Of a DNA stretch of 64,000 bases, positions 23,924 to 36,084 are shown in pieces (positions within the stretch are counted from its first letter, which is position 1; each line of letters starts with the position of its first letter). Origin of the DNA: Capsicum annuum (Eukaryota > Streptophyta > Magnoliopsida > Solanales > Solanaceae); NCBI RefSeq assembly GCF_002878395.1, contig NW_025856816.1, positions 35,216-99,215 on the forward strand, read 5' to 3'. The notes under the pieces were generated by a model. It had not been told where the DNA came from, did not search any database, and worked only from the letters and a program-made list of their open reading frames with translations. The translations under genes were made by a program, and so were the position numbers.

Positions 23924-24480
23924 CCACTCATTTTAATATTAATAAGAGAGTCCACTAGTTAAAGGAAGACTACCATGCATAATGAAGGTGTGCTCTGCAT
24001 TGAATTTTCACTTAGTAATACAGTAATTTTTACTCCAAAATAGTAGTGGTCTCAGACTTGAACTATGACTGCTTAGGGGAAACAAGAAATTACTGCTTAC
24101 ACATAATAGTCAAGGTGCTGACATGATCTTTATAGCTAGCACATTACGATCTTGTGCTATCCCAGTTTTAATGAGTGTCATTTGAGAATGAGCCTAATTC
24201 TCATAGGAAACAGCCTACCTCCACACTCACATAGGTGAAATTCATTTAGAGTGCTTCTAAAATTTAGCACCCCACTCATACGAGCTATATATTTTCATTA
24301 AGAATTTTATAAACTCAACATCATAATCATTACAGGCAAATGCAATCACACCATAGGGAGGGATTAAAAAAATAGTGCATTTTTCACAACAAGTCATGTG
24401 ATTTGTTTTTCCCATTGAACCTGGTTATAGGATCTCTAGTCCCCAGGTTGGGTTTCGTAATATATGACTGCAGATTCAAT
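23924..24480 (-). other. 3' untranslated part of copia element D
   Basis: Non-coding stretch between the RNase H end and the probable polypurine tract (tcccccactcat, near 23931). No gene signature on either strand. Confidence 0.45.
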
Positions 24481-25010
24481 AAGCTTCAATACCATCCCCC
24501 TCGATGTACTCTAGACCTTTTCTCTTACTAATGCCTTAGTCAACAGATATGGAAAATTATTACAAGATTTGACATGATCAATATTAATGGTACGATTTGT
24601 CAAATATGATCTCACACTACTGTGTTTTCTCAACATAGTTCAAGATTTATAGTTGTAATAACGGTTTTGAACTCTAACAATTACAGTGGTGCTATCACAA
24701 TGAATTAAAATATGAGGAATTAGTTTTTCATAATAAGGTATTTGAAATAATAATTCTCTAAAACAATTTACTTTCTCACTAGCTAAAGCTAAAGCAATTA
24801 GTTCAGCTTCAATGGTAGAGTTAGAAATAGTTGTTTGTTTTTTAGATTTCCAAAAAATAGCACCACCACCCAAAGTAAAAACATAACCAGTAGTGGATAA
24901 GGAATTACCTGATAAAGTGTTCCAATCTGCATCACAAAAGCCTTCAAGTACAATAGGATATTTTTTTAGAACAAACCAAAATTTTTTATTCCAATTAAAT
25001 ATCTTATTAC
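24481..25010 (-). pseudogene. Copia element D RNase H
   Basis: The minus frame at 24640-25071 contains 'VLEGFCDADWNTLSGNSLST', 'GYVFTLGGGAIFWKSKKQT', 'STIEAELIALALASE' and 'LIHCDSTTVI', the ordered blocks of a Ty1/copia RNase H (Tork-like). The key acidic residues D (DADW), E (EAE) and D (CDS) are present. After a stop the C-terminal tail continues with pieces of 'LREKV' and 'STSRGMVLKL' to about 24490. The apparent start at 25071 lies in the inserted LTR; the real domain runs on beyond that insertion, at 27846. This domain would degrade RNA of the RNA-DNA hybrid. Confidence 0.85.
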
Positions 25011-27845
25011 TGTAACGCCCCAAATCTGGTACCCGAAATGCTACATGATGCCCATGACCCCGAAGGACCATAAGCTAACCCATGACTGATATCTGTAAAC
25101 TGAGCACTAAATAATAGTAATAGTATTGTAAATGCAGAAACATGAACTGAAAGGACAAAAGGTTTAATACTAGTACATAGCTAAAAAATATGGTATAACA
25201 ATACTAAAACAACTGAGATAATTATCAGAACATGCTGTAGTCTGAAAGCCTCTAAACTGTCTGAATAAGGAGTTGATGGGATATGTCCCCAACTAACTCT
25301 AACTACTGAAATAAACTGAAACTAAAATAGTAATGTGATCAACATGTCCTCGAATGATGAGGGCTCACTGCTAACTCTGATGGCTGAACTAGGATACTAC
25401 TGGTTCTCTGGAGCTCATGCTTCTAAACCTATGGTATAAGACACCATAGCGCAAATGCATTAGTACTTTGAATATACTAGTATGCAAGTAAGGTAGGCTG
25501 AATGTAATAGGTTCATATGCATGAACAATACTAACTGACTGACTAACATGAACGTAAGAATACATGCATGCATACATAACTATAATTGAGATCATGATAG
25601 GTCTGGATACTGAGTTCTAACTTCTAAGTCTACTAACATTAACATCTGAGTCGCTGATGAGTGAGAAATTGATACTATATTATTGAATACTAAGGGACTG
25701 ATACATGGATAACTGTGTCTAACAGTTCTGATTATGAAGAACTGGTTTGGTTGACTGTATCTGATAGTCCTGAAGCTGAATACTAATAACATAAGTTTTG
25801 ATAATTGATATAACTAATAACATGAGTGATTGTATTTGACATTCCTGAATTTGATGGAACTAGCTGAGTTCCATACTGTGTCTGAGTAATTGAATCTGAG
25901 GTCAGTCCTATCTAGTGGGTTATCTTTAAATCTGATGATACTATTACTAATCGACCATAGTTGAGATCAGTCCTATTTAGTGGGTAATTCTAGAGTCTAT
26001 TTATAATGATAAGGAGTGACTGTGTCTGACAATCCTAAATCTATACTACTGAGCTGAATTAACTATATCTAACAGTCCTAATTTTGTAATTAAAACTGTG
26101 GGATATATTTATCTAACCGACATAACCCATACTAAGCTAACTGGAGTCCAACCTATAACCCCAGCCGGAAGGGAGTCAGTACCACACCACTGGTAAAGAC
26201 AACTGGTGTGGAGTCAGTCCTAATCTAGAGGGTGACCCCTGGGATTAGTACTATACATTTAAATGTGCTAACGGGTACTCCCTAAGTATGTCAGTCGTAT
26301 CTAATGGGTGACATCTCGTACCTACGTTGGCTAGGTAGTTATGGAACTTAGGGATTACTTCTAGGGATCTCAGTCCTATATAGCGGGTGAGTCCCCATCC
26401 CTAAGCTCGCTCCGTGTTGAATCCTACTCCCATCTGAAAGACACTGAACTGATTAAATGAACTGAACTGATACTAGCGGTATTGTTTAGTGGAGCTAAAT
26501 TGAATTTACTAAGTTTCATTGACTCATGGAATGTACTGAGTTCTGAGGACTGACTGAGAATACTTAAGTTACTAAGATTACTGAGCTACTGAAATTACTG
26601 AGATTTTTGAGATTTCCTGAGTCACATGACTGACTAAGTTCTATGGATCATAGCTTGACTGAGGAGATCATGAATACATGACATAGCTCTAGGCACATAG
26701 TTAAATGGTCGAGTACAAGTACCCTCAGAACACGATGAAAAAAAATTGACATCGCATGGCTTACTTGAACACATGACCAATAACATAATTCATAATTCAT
26801 ATATTGAAGCACTTCATCAAATATGTGATATGCATAAGTGATATGCATAAGCTTGTACATACATGGGAATTTCATGATATCATACTAGTTGGGCATTGTT
26901 CCTCCATCTAGGCATTTAATCATACACATGGTAGGCATAGAACATGTAGACAACATTATACAATAATTAATCATCATGATTCATCTCTAATTTCATCATC
27001 CTAGGGTTTATTTTATAGGTTCACATGAATATACATCTATACAAATCAATTCCATATGAAATTGATCACCCAACATGGATTTGAATTCAATTGATCATTC
27101 TCAACATAAACAAAACAAACCCAACATGAAATTCATAAACAAATCCATAAACTTAAACTTAGAAAAGAGATTCTCAGGCTTCATGGATGAAAGGAGTCCA
27201 TGAATGAACACTACACATACCTTAGCTCGTGATTTCGTGAAGATTGACAGTGAAACCTTCTTGAATTTGCATCCCCAATAGAAACCCTAGCTTGTTCTTG
27301 AGAGAAACTTGAGAGAAACTAGTATATTTTGGGTGAAGAATGGCTAAATCACGTGTTATTAAGTTTAAATAGGGGTATAAAATTGACCCTTTTAACCCTT
27401 GGACGTGTCTTTAATTTCTGAGAAAATTTCTCGATTTTCATCCTTGGTGCGACGCGCCAAGTCACTGGAAAGTGACAAATGGGAAATTTCACGGTGGCGT
27501 ACGATGCGAAGCTATCGTGTTTCCACCTTGTCTATGACCTGGAAGTTTGTCGCGATGCACCACTATTGAAGAGCAACACTAAAAATTGACAATTGCTATT
27601 TGAGCTATCTCCGTGATGCGCTAAAGGATCAGGTGATACACTGTCTCACTAAAAAGGCTCTAATTTTTCACTTGGGTGTTGGTTTTGGGTGAATTTGGTA
27701 TCGATGGAAAGATTATTCGATTCTCCACATGATAAAAAGTGAAAATCTTGAAAATACCACGTGTACAAATGTGTATTCATCTTTCAAATAAATCTTCTAA
27801 CCTTCTTGGGAAACTTTTTAAGTGGAAAAAGTATGGGGTATTACA
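25011..27845 (-). mobile_element. Solo LTR inserted in copia element D
   Basis: A single 2835-bp LTR from 'tgtaacgccccaaatctgg' to 'gggtattaca', flanked by a perfect 5-bp duplication attac (25006-25010 and 27846-27850). Copia coding sequence is interrupted on one side and resumes on the other, so this was one insertion followed by LTR-LTR recombination. It belongs to the family of the LTRs at 3077, 37471 (more distant) and 58438. It contains a 68-codon minus frame (25389-25595) shared with two relatives; other frames here are chance. Confidence 0.92.
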
Positions 27846-28090
27846 ATTACTCTCGTTATAGCAATCCAATGTTCATTACTTGGCTTACTAGTAAACCTGC
27901 TAAGTACTCCTACTGCATATGCAATATCAGGCTTAGTGCAATCAGTCACTTAACTCTAACTTCTAACTATGCTAGCATATTCCTTTTAATTTATAATATC
28001 ATTTTCACTTTCAATAGGAAATATTACTTTTAATTTATAATATCATTTTCACTTTCAATAGGAAATAAGTGAATACTAGAATCAAATGGA
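27846..28090 (-). pseudogene. Copia element D RT-RNase H connection
   Basis: The minus strand reads 'CTKPDIAYAVG' near 27890-27940 and 'LVSKPSNEHWIAI' toward 27850, the standard copia block between RT and RNase H. A 44-bp tandem duplication lies in this part (27984-28068) and adds extra codons with stops. The plus frame at 27761-28033 is antisense. Confidence 0.8.
27984..28068. repeat. 44-bp tandem duplication in copia RT
   Basis: 'ttttaatttataatatcatt' starts at 27984 and again at 28028; the copies continue identically through 'ttcaataggaaata'. It is a local two-copy duplication in the decayed copia coding region. Confidence 0.9.
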
Positions 28091-28920
28091 GTTACAACAT
28101 GCTTGCAATCAAGGAAATTATATTTTTCAATATTTTCTCAACATAATGTGACTGTTCAAGGAAAATTCCATCACATGTTCTAGTAATTTTTATTCCTAGA
28201 ATATAATTTGCCTCACCACGATCTTTCATATCTAAATGGCTTCTAACAGTATTTTTTATTTCACCAATAACATTCATATTAGAGCAAAAGATTAATAAAT
28301 CATCAACATATAGGAAAATAATAACATGGGAATTATTTCAAGATTTATGATATATGCACTTATCACACTCATTTGTTTTAAACGCATTATCAATCATGTA
28401 GGAATCAAACTTTTCACGCTATTGCTTTGGTGCCTGTTTTAAGCCATATAGGGATTTATTAAGTTTACACACTTTGCTTTCTTGGCCAGCCTCAATAAAA
28501 TACTCATGTTGTTCCATGTAAAACTCCTCATTCAGGTATCTATTTAAAAAAGTACATTTTACATTCATCTAATACATTTGTAAATAAAAAATTATGGCAA
28601 TAGCAACTAAAAGTCTAATGGATGTAATTCTAATTTTCGGAGAAAAAGTATCAAAAAATTCTAGGTCTTCTAGTTGTTTAAAACTTTTAGCCACTAGCCT
28701 AGCTTTGTATTTATCAACAGATCCATACGGTTTTAACTTTTTACGTAAGATCTATTTACATCCAATTATTTTACAACCCGTGGTAAATCAACTAATTTCC
28801 AAGTTTTATTGGAAATTAGCAGTTCCATTTCATCATTTGCAGCCTCTTTCAAGAAAATAGCACCATGTGAAGAGAAAGCTTTTTTAAAGTGATAGGGTAA
28901 TCTCCAATGTTAAAAAAAAA
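28091..28920 (-). pseudogene. Copia element D reverse transcriptase
   Basis: The minus strand reads, in order from about 28900 down: 'FFKEAANDEMELLISNKTW', 'EEFYMEQHEYFIEAGQ', 'SKVCKLNKSLYGLKQAPKQ', 'IIFLYVDDLLIFCSN' (catalytic YVDD intact), then 'VIGEIKN' through 'MKDRGEANYILGIKI' and 'GIFLEQSHYVEKILK'. This is a Ty1/copia RT in normal order, with scattered stops and frameshifts, so inactive. The plus frame at 28594-28860 is antisense to it. Confidence 0.88.
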
Positions 28921-29325
28921 TAATAATCAGGACCAAAATCTTTTTCTACTCTAGCTCGTTTACTTCTTCTTACATATCTCAAATTTGTCTAATGACCTTT
29001 CCACAACTCAAAGGGTGTTAGTTTTATCTTTTCTTATGAGGCACACGATTCAACACATAACATGTAGTCAAAAAAGCTTCACCCCAAAAACATAAAGGTG
29101 CACAAGACCCAATTAGCATGGCATTAGTTAACTTAACCAATATTCTATTCTTCCCTTCCGTTACACTGTTAGATGAAGGAGAATAAGGGGGAGTAGTTTC
29201 ATGAATTATACCCAATGATCTAATAAAAGACTTGAATTCATGTGACTCATATTCATGGCCTCTATCACTTCTTATTTTTTTTATTTTTCTATTAAATTGA
29301 TTTTTAACTTCATGGAAAAAAGTTT
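28921..29325 (-). pseudogene. Copia element D integrase C-part, truncated
   Basis: The minus frame at 29024-29215 reads 'GIIHETTPPYSPSSNSVTEG' and 'PLCFWGEAFLTTCYVLNRVP'; upstream, 'RSDRGHEYESHEFKSFI' continues to about 29325. These are the catalytic D and E regions of a copia integrase; the glutamate region reads TEGKNR where AERKNR is usual. The element is cut off at 29325 by the LTR of element I; gag, protease, the integrase zinc finger and the 5' LTR are not in view. Confidence 0.85.
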
Positions 29326-31797
29326 TGTAACACCCAGAGTCTACCTCGGATGCTACATGGGGCTCAAATTTTGAAGGACCACACGCTAACCCATGACTAG
29401 TACCTACTGTAATAACTAAATAATAGTACTATAGTATGCAAAAATTAGGCAGAAAACATGCCGTAAGGTTTAATACTGTAATTAAACTGAATATGGTATA
29501 ACAAATACCAAATCTGATACATCTGTCTGAAAATACTCTAGTCTGAAAAAGCCTCTAAACTGTCTAAAATATGGAGTTGATATGACATGTCCCTAACTAA
29601 CTCTGAACGACTGAAATAAGCTGAACTACTGAACTAATCATCATGTCCTAGAAACTAAAAGGACTCACCACTAACTCTGTCAGCTAAATATCTGAACTAC
29701 TAAGTATGATCGGGATCCCTCATGTCTGAACCTACGATATAAAATATTATTGCACAAAAGAAAGGTATACGTCAGTACTTTGAATCTACTGGTATGCAAA
29801 GCGAGGTAGGTTGAAATGCATGGGTTCATATGCATGAACAACACTGACTGAATGACATGAATATAACTAAATGGGAGTAGAGTATATGCATGAATACGTA
29901 TACTATAATTTAAGGTCGTGATAACACTAGATACTGAGTTCTGAATTACGGATTTACTGATATCTGAGTGTACTGATACTGTGTAGCTAATATCTGAGGG
30001 ACTGTATCTAACAGTCTAGATCGTGTGGAACGATACTGAGTTTCCTTTCTATTCTGAGACTGGAAATGAAACTAAGACTGTGGGAGGTAATCATCTATTT
30101 GATATGCCCCTTTTTGAATAGATTGGGGTTCAACCTGTAACCCTAGTTGGAAGTGTGTCTATACCTTGCCATGGGTAAAGAAAAGTTGTGAGTTGACCCT
30201 CTCTGACAGGAAGCTCTTTCGTCAACCCTCGCTGGCAGAAAAACTCGTATGAGATGTATCAAACCTAATATATCAAGCGGATATCTCAACCTACACTGGC
30301 TACATAGTTCTGTAATATAGGGATTACTACTAAGGGTTAAACCCTCTGCTAGAAGTAATATCCCCATCCCTGGGTTCGCTTGGTGTTGAATCCTACTCCT
30401 AACTGAATAGACACTAAATTAATCCCTAGTTTATACTAGGCTTGACTAAACTGTTATTAATTATACTGTCTAACTGAACTAAACTGAGTTCACTGAGTTT
30501 TGTGAAATGACAGAATACTACAAAATTCTATTAACTAACTGAATTTCCTGAGATCTGAACTGAATAATGAACTGGACTGGATTGATACTAAGTCTATTGA
30601 GTTTTTCCTGAGTTTTGTAACTAACTGAGAGTACTACTAATTGTGACATGACTGATACTATCCTAAGACTGACCATGGCTCTAAGTAATCAGCTAAATTG
30701 TTGGTAATTAATACCTTAGGACTCAATAGCATAAATTATAAGACATGGCACAATCTTGAAACGTGATAAATAACTACTTGATTATCATTTATTCATTGGG
30801 ACATTCTGGCAAACACTTGCATGACATGAACTTGAATACATGCTAAAATGATATAATTTCATTATTTAATGCTCATGAACAACTCATCAAACACTTGGAG
30901 GCATTGTATATGCATATAGTACTAATCAACATATGAGCATCACAATTTCAAGGCTTTAACATAAATTCACATGATACTACATACATAATAGTTGGCTTTA
31001 CATAAATCTTGCACTTAATCATGGAATAAAAATCCAATCAACATTATAATAATGAATACACTTGAATCCAAATCATGAAAACATGAAATCAAGTTACTTG
31101 AAGTTTAAAAGAGTTTCTTGGACTCCAAGGGTGGAAGGAAACCTTGGATGAACACTTGACATATCTTGGTAGCTAAATTCTTGAAGAAAAATGGTGAAAC
31201 TTTGAGCCTTAGCTTTGAAATTAAATCACCTAGGGTTTTTGTTCTTGAGCAATTTAAGTGAAAGTGAGTATATTTTGCTCGATAAAGGTTGAATCTCTTA
31301 TTTTAGGGCTGAATAAGGATGGGAGAAATATCCAAATACCCCCGAGGATGTGTTTTTTTTAATTACTAAAAACTAGACTATCGATGCACAGACCGACGCG
31401 CTGCGTCATTGGCATCAATGCTATGGCCAATGCATCACATCGAATCCACATCGGTTCACTGGAATTTGCCACTGGGAGCCAACAAAAATATTAATTGATG
31501 TAATGGATGACCTACCGCATCAAGATTGCATTAATAAACTATTTTAGGTTCCCAGACATATGTCAAACGAGGTTCAAATAATCTAAAACTCATCCAGGAA
31601 CACCTACTGACATTCTTGATCATGAATAAATCTAAATATCGATACATTAAGGTCATAAGAGTCAAGAAATAGCATTACTAACTAACAAAGGTCAAAATAA
31701 TACTAAGTCTGAATACTTAGCTAGAATTTTCTAAGTTTGGGACCCCTTAGCAAGCTTAAAAGACTATGTTGAGCTTAGGATTTTGTAGGGTCTTACA
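29326..31797 (-). mobile_element. 3' LTR of Ty3 element I
   Basis: A 2472-bp LTR from 'tgtaacacccagagtctacc' to 'gggtcttaca', followed directly by a polypurine-tract signature. Blocks such as 'gactgtgggaggtaatcatc' (30078) and 'gttgaatcctactcc' (30384) match other LTRs in the window. It interrupts the copia integrase. The minus frame at 30143-30367 is LTR sequence. Confidence 0.88.
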
Positions 31798-31816
31798 ATA
31801 TCTCCCTCTTGGGAAT
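31798..31816 (-). other. Polypurine tract of element I
   Basis: On the minus strand 'cccaagagggagatat' directly precedes the LTR start. The same tract type abuts the LTRs ending at 2155 and 61251. Confidence 0.7.
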
Positions 31817-32149
31817 ATTCATCCTCTAATGAGACTGATAAACTGAGAATACTGATAGACTAGATTTAGACACTGGATATGCACAACTAAAGCATGATTT
31901 CATGATAGAAATTGCTGATATACTGAATTATTATACTGAATATTTGATGCATGAGTACATAGCTAAACATGATTCATGAATGTATGACTGAGATTACTGA
32001 TAAGCTGAGCTTATATACTGGACATGCATGTCTGATGCATGAGTACATAACTAAACTAATTTGTGAATGCACGACTGAGTATGCAATGTTAATTGATACC
32101 AAGTTGGTAGCTATATATGAACATGAGACTGAGTAAATTCAAAGGAATT

Positions 32150-32760
32150 CTATTACCTTGGTTTGAGTCAGAGTTTGTGGAGAAGAGGTAAGGATACTTG
32201 GTTTTCATATCTGCTTCTGCTTCCTAAGTAAATCCCTCAACAGACTGATTCCACCGAAGAACTTTAACTGGAGGGACTTCTTTGTTCCTCAATCTGTGAA
32301 TTTAATAGTCAAGGATTTCGATTAGGACCTCTTCATAAGAGAGAGACTATTTTGAATGTCTATGCTCTCTATAGGGACTACAATTGTGGGCTTACCTATG
32401 CAATTCTTTAGTAAGAGAACGTGAAACACTTGATGTACTGAAGCTATATCTGAAGGTAACTCAAGCTCGAAAGCTACCTTTCCAAAATGGCTGAGAATTC
32501 GATAAGAACTACATATCATGGATTGAGCTTCCCCTCCTTGCCAATCTATTCACTCCTTTCATAGGAGAGATTTTCAAGAATACAAAATCATCGATCCCAA
32601 ACTTGAGATTATTAACTGAACAAGCATGAATGGTAACATGAGAACATAACTGAGCCTGAAATGTGATACAAGAACTAATTATCATAAATGGAACTGAGCC
32701 CCTAAATACATGGCTTACGACTAAGATTGGAACTTGAGGGTCCACCTATGAGTACCCATT
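32150..32760 (-). pseudogene. Element I integrase C-terminal part (Ty3 chromovirus)
   Basis: Two minus frames in different registers cover it. 32509-32745 carries 'KFGIDDFVFLKISPMKGV', and 32322-32519 carries 'YRILSHFGKVAFELELPSD' then 'VHQVFHVLLLKNCIGKP' and 'SIDIQNSLS'. This is the GPY/F module and tail of a Ty3 integrase. Toward 32150 the tail continues in broken frames up to the 3' non-coding part (31817-32149). The catalytic core is missing: beyond 32760 the sequence turns into non-coding filler like the interior of element C. The plus frame at 32727-32966 is not coding. Confidence 0.82.
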
Positions 32761-34466
32761 ACTCTAAACTGGATTCATTACGTGAAGAGAAGATGAAAGG
32801 TTTAGGTCATGAAAGCCTGGGGATTATAGTACATCTCCTCCTTTGGATAATATGTCCCCTGAAGAATGCTGACTTGGCTGAGATACTAAGGAAAACTGAG
32901 ATGATACACAGGGTACCTATGAAACGAATTGTGACTGCATATCGGGGTTTTGAAACTGAGGCATGACACCTTAACTGAGCTAAACTCACAACCACATGGT
33001 TTCTCAATCTTGGAATAGTTACATTCATGATACTTCGGATAGTGCGATTAGATAGAAGGATGGGAAACCTAACCATACAAACATTGACTACCTACCTGCT
33101 AAACTGAATTGTTGGTTTTACAGACTAGCTTATGCTGAAAACATAAATTTGACTAGAGCCTTTCTTTGACACTCTTTATATAGAGCTCTAGTCGCTTTAG
33201 GGAGCAAAGAGTCTTGGCATGGCTGAATAAAATAGCTAAATAAGAAAATCACATCCTAGCTAAAATTCTATAATATGCGTCGGGGGCCTACGAAACACCA
33301 TCTAAGATGAAGTGACTAAGCCTTATGCACTACGACTATAAATTTTCAAGCTTACACTTATCCCTTGAATACTTTCTCAACTATACTCTCCACCTTAGTA
33401 CAATACATCACTTGAGACTACTAAAAATATTCACATGGGTGTTGAACATAAGTGCATAAACTTACTAACTGATTATCTGAATGGCTGATAGTTGAATACT
33501 TGGTCATATAATATTGAACTATACCTAATCTAAATAACTGGAGAAGAACTATAGAGTAAGATTCATACGAGGCAAGGACCGAATAGGTAACATGAGTTAC
33601 TGAGCATAAATATGTGAAGACTGTATTATTTGAGAATGCAAGACCAAACGTATAACATGATTCCGAAATAGCCTGTAAACTGAGGTACTAAAATACTGCT
33701 AACTAAATAACTGATAACTGTATGCTATGGTCAAGAAAATCTAAAACTGAACTGAGTTACTAATCTGATTACTGGACTGGGACTGTGACTGAGGTTGTAA
33801 CTAAGACTGCAACTGAGATAGTACTAGAACTAAATACTGGGTTCTGATAACTTTAACTAATGAGGTCTGATATGGACTGAATTATCCCACTATGTTCAAG
33901 CCTGCTCAAATATCCAAAATTTATTTATCCACTTACACATCAATATGACATTCAAGCCTATCTTTATAGCTATAGCCTCATGTAAAACTAGCATGCAATA
34001 ATATTTTCTTCATATGAAACATTAACTTTCTCCTTTCTAAGCAACTGCTCATCACTACATCTTTTTGTAAGAAGAAGGGTTAAAACATGAGGACCTGATG
34101 TATACATGAATACTATACCAAACTTGACACTTAACTAGGTCTGAGGAATAGAATGTCAACACCATAGATTTATTAAAAGATCTAAACCGAGGATATGTAT
34201 GATGAAATTTGAATTTAGCCGCTCGCTAGGAGTGTAGCATGGGTCATGGGAACTGAGCATACTGTATAGTATGACACGGGTACCTGAGTCCTGAGTTGCA
34301 TGACTTGAGTCTAGAGTTTCTGTATTCATGGAACATGATTTGTAAAACTGAGTAAACTGGAACTCCTTATATTAGAAACTGTAAGCGTGTATGATTGCTA
34401 ACATGCACGAGTATGGGCTATGATCATAGAGCTGACATGTAAGACATGAATAGATATCATGATAAC
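32761..34466 (-). other. LARD-like non-coding filler inside element I
   Basis: Between integrase end and RT lies ~1.7 kb of sequence that matches the interiors of elements C and E in block order, for example 'ttcatgatacttcggatagt' (33025; compare 14552 and 61717), 'gcaaagagtcttggcatgg' (33204) and 'actggaactccttatatt' (34349; compare 15730). No coding signature is seen. RNase H and the integrase core should be here in a normal Ty3 element, so the segment replaces them. Confidence 0.75.
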
Positions 34467-35133
34467 TGATGGGTTTCGAGAGTCTGGAATACGATTCTGA
34501 GATGATCTGTATAATCATATTCACTGCGAGAGTAGACAATGATGTCATCTATGAAGATTATGATGAATATGTCCAAGTACTGCTTGAACACATGGTTCAT
34601 CAAGTCCACGAAAACTGCTGGGGCATTGGTAAGACCAAAGGACATAACTAAAAATTCAAAGTGACCATACCGAGTTCTGAAGGCTATGATTGGGATGACA
34701 TATTCTCTGACTCTAAGTTGATGATTTCCTGATCTGAGGTCTATCTTAGAAAAGTATCTGGGACCCTAAAGTTGGTTAAACAAGTCATCAATTCTAGGAA
34801 GTGAATACTTGTTCTTGACTGTGGCTTTATTTAGCTAACGGTAATCAATACGCATTCTGAGAGAATATTCTTTCTTACGCATGAATAAAATTGGGGAACC
34901 TTACGGGGACACACTGGGTTTGATGAATCTCTTATCTAGGAGGTCCTTTAACTGTTCTTTTAATTCTTTGAGTTCTGCTGGAACCATTCTGTAGGGCGTA
35001 ATAGATACGAGCTGACTATCTGGAAGAAGTTCTATTCCAAAGTCGATTTCCCTTAAAGGAGGAATTCGGGGAAGATCTTTGGGAAACACGTCTGAGAATT
35101 CACATGCTACTGATATTGACTCGAGAGTAGGGG
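34467..35133 (-). pseudogene. Element I reverse transcriptase N-part (Ty3)
   Basis: The minus strand reads 'FPKDLPRIPPLREIDFGIEL' (from 35089), 'ELKELKEQLKDLLDKRFIKP', then in a second register '[10 protein letters not shown]' and '[10 protein letters not shown]', and finally '[20 protein letters not shown]' with the intact catalytic '[13 protein letters not shown]' (FIDD at 34544-34555). It is one of the better kept RT segments in the window, but it ends abruptly after '[10 protein letters not shown]' where the non-coding filler begins, and at 35133 it is cut by another insertion. The plus frame at 34469-34651 is its antisense shadow. Confidence 0.88.
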
Positions 35134-35950
35134 TGTAATACCCTAAATTTTCTTCCTAGCTAATTTCGTCCAAAAAATGCCTAGTATTTGCTTCTAAAGT
35201 AAATGATGATTATAAAAAATAATGAGATAGTAATTTGAGATATACTGTGCAATCAATTAAACAATTGCAAGTTTAAAAAAGTAAAAGTGAGTTAAATAAT
35301 CATTAATTAATTAGATCAATCATATTTAATGATAAATAAGATGATATTTGTCTAATTTAAGATTAAAAAAATGATTTAATTATTATATTAATTGAATTTG
35401 TCATAGCAAGTAAGTTAGTTGCTAGAATTTCGTAACAATTACTGAGTTTGCTACAACAAGTACGTTAGTTGCTGAACGTTTTAGGCAGTTGATGAATTAT
35501 GCTACAACAAGTACATTAGTTTCTGAATATTTCACAATAGTTGTTGAACCTTTCACAATAGTTACTGAAATATTTTACAACAAGTATGTTACTTGGTGAA
35601 TGTTTCATAGCAATTATTGTCATATTACAACAAGTACGTTAGATGTTGAAATTTCATAGCAATTGTTGAAATACTCTACACATGTAATCAACTAAAATTG
35701 ATTTAAATGATCACTAATTCATTGGATCAATTATATTTAATGATAAATAGAGTGATACTAGTCTAATTTAAGTCCAAAATTTAGATTTTATAGTTATCAA
35801 ATTCAATGAGATACTAATTTGAGATATACTAGATGATTAGTTAAATGATTGCAAATGTAATCAACTAAATTGAGTTAAATGATCACTAATTGATTGATCA
35901 ATTATATTTAATGATAAATAAAGTAATATTAGTCTACTCTATGACCAAAA
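35134..35950 (-). mobile_element. LTR-like AT-rich fragment with internal tandem repeats
   Basis: It begins 'tgtaataccctaaattttc', the form of an LTR start, exactly where the pol of element I breaks off. It then carries about five degenerate units built on 'tacaacaagtacgttagttg' (about 35395-35690). A separate ~100-bp block ('ttatatttaatgataaat' type) occurs three times, near 35290-35361, 35690-35775 and 35860-35945. I found no end with the matching 'ttaca', so its extent is uncertain. No coding frame. Confidence 0.5.
35395..35690. repeat. Degenerate tandem repeat, ~55-60 bp units
   Basis: 'tacaacaagtacgttagtt' or close forms occur at about 35452, 35503, 35577 and 35626, each followed by a 'tgaa.tttca.a..a.ttg' stretch. 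This looks like a minisatellite inside the LTR-like fragment. Confidence 0.7.
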
Positions 35951-36084
35951 GTTATTATTCTTTTGGTAATAAATGTGAAATACTACTATACCAACAAATA
36001 AGGAATACATCCTAAGGATCCTCTAAAGGTTGAAACCCCCTTTTAGGAAGATAGTCGCAACACAATGGATGTCGATTTGCATTA
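35951..36084 (-). other. LINE 3' untranslated tail
   Basis: Non-coding stretch downstream (minus strand) of the LINE stop codon at 36085-36087. I see no clear poly-A run at its end, so the exact 3' end is unknown. Confidence 0.4.

Noticed and set aside
24640..25071. 143-codon frame as an intact gene
   Set aside because: Its apparent start lies in an inserted LTR; it is the RNase H portion of a broken copia polyprotein.
27761..28033. 90-codon plus frame next to the solo LTR
   Set aside because: It crosses the LTR edge and the 44-bp duplication and is antisense to copia RT.
34469..34651. Plus frame over RT of element I, similar to that at 54195-54377
   Set aside because: Both are antisense to the conserved RT active-site region; the similarity reflects RT conservation on the other strand.
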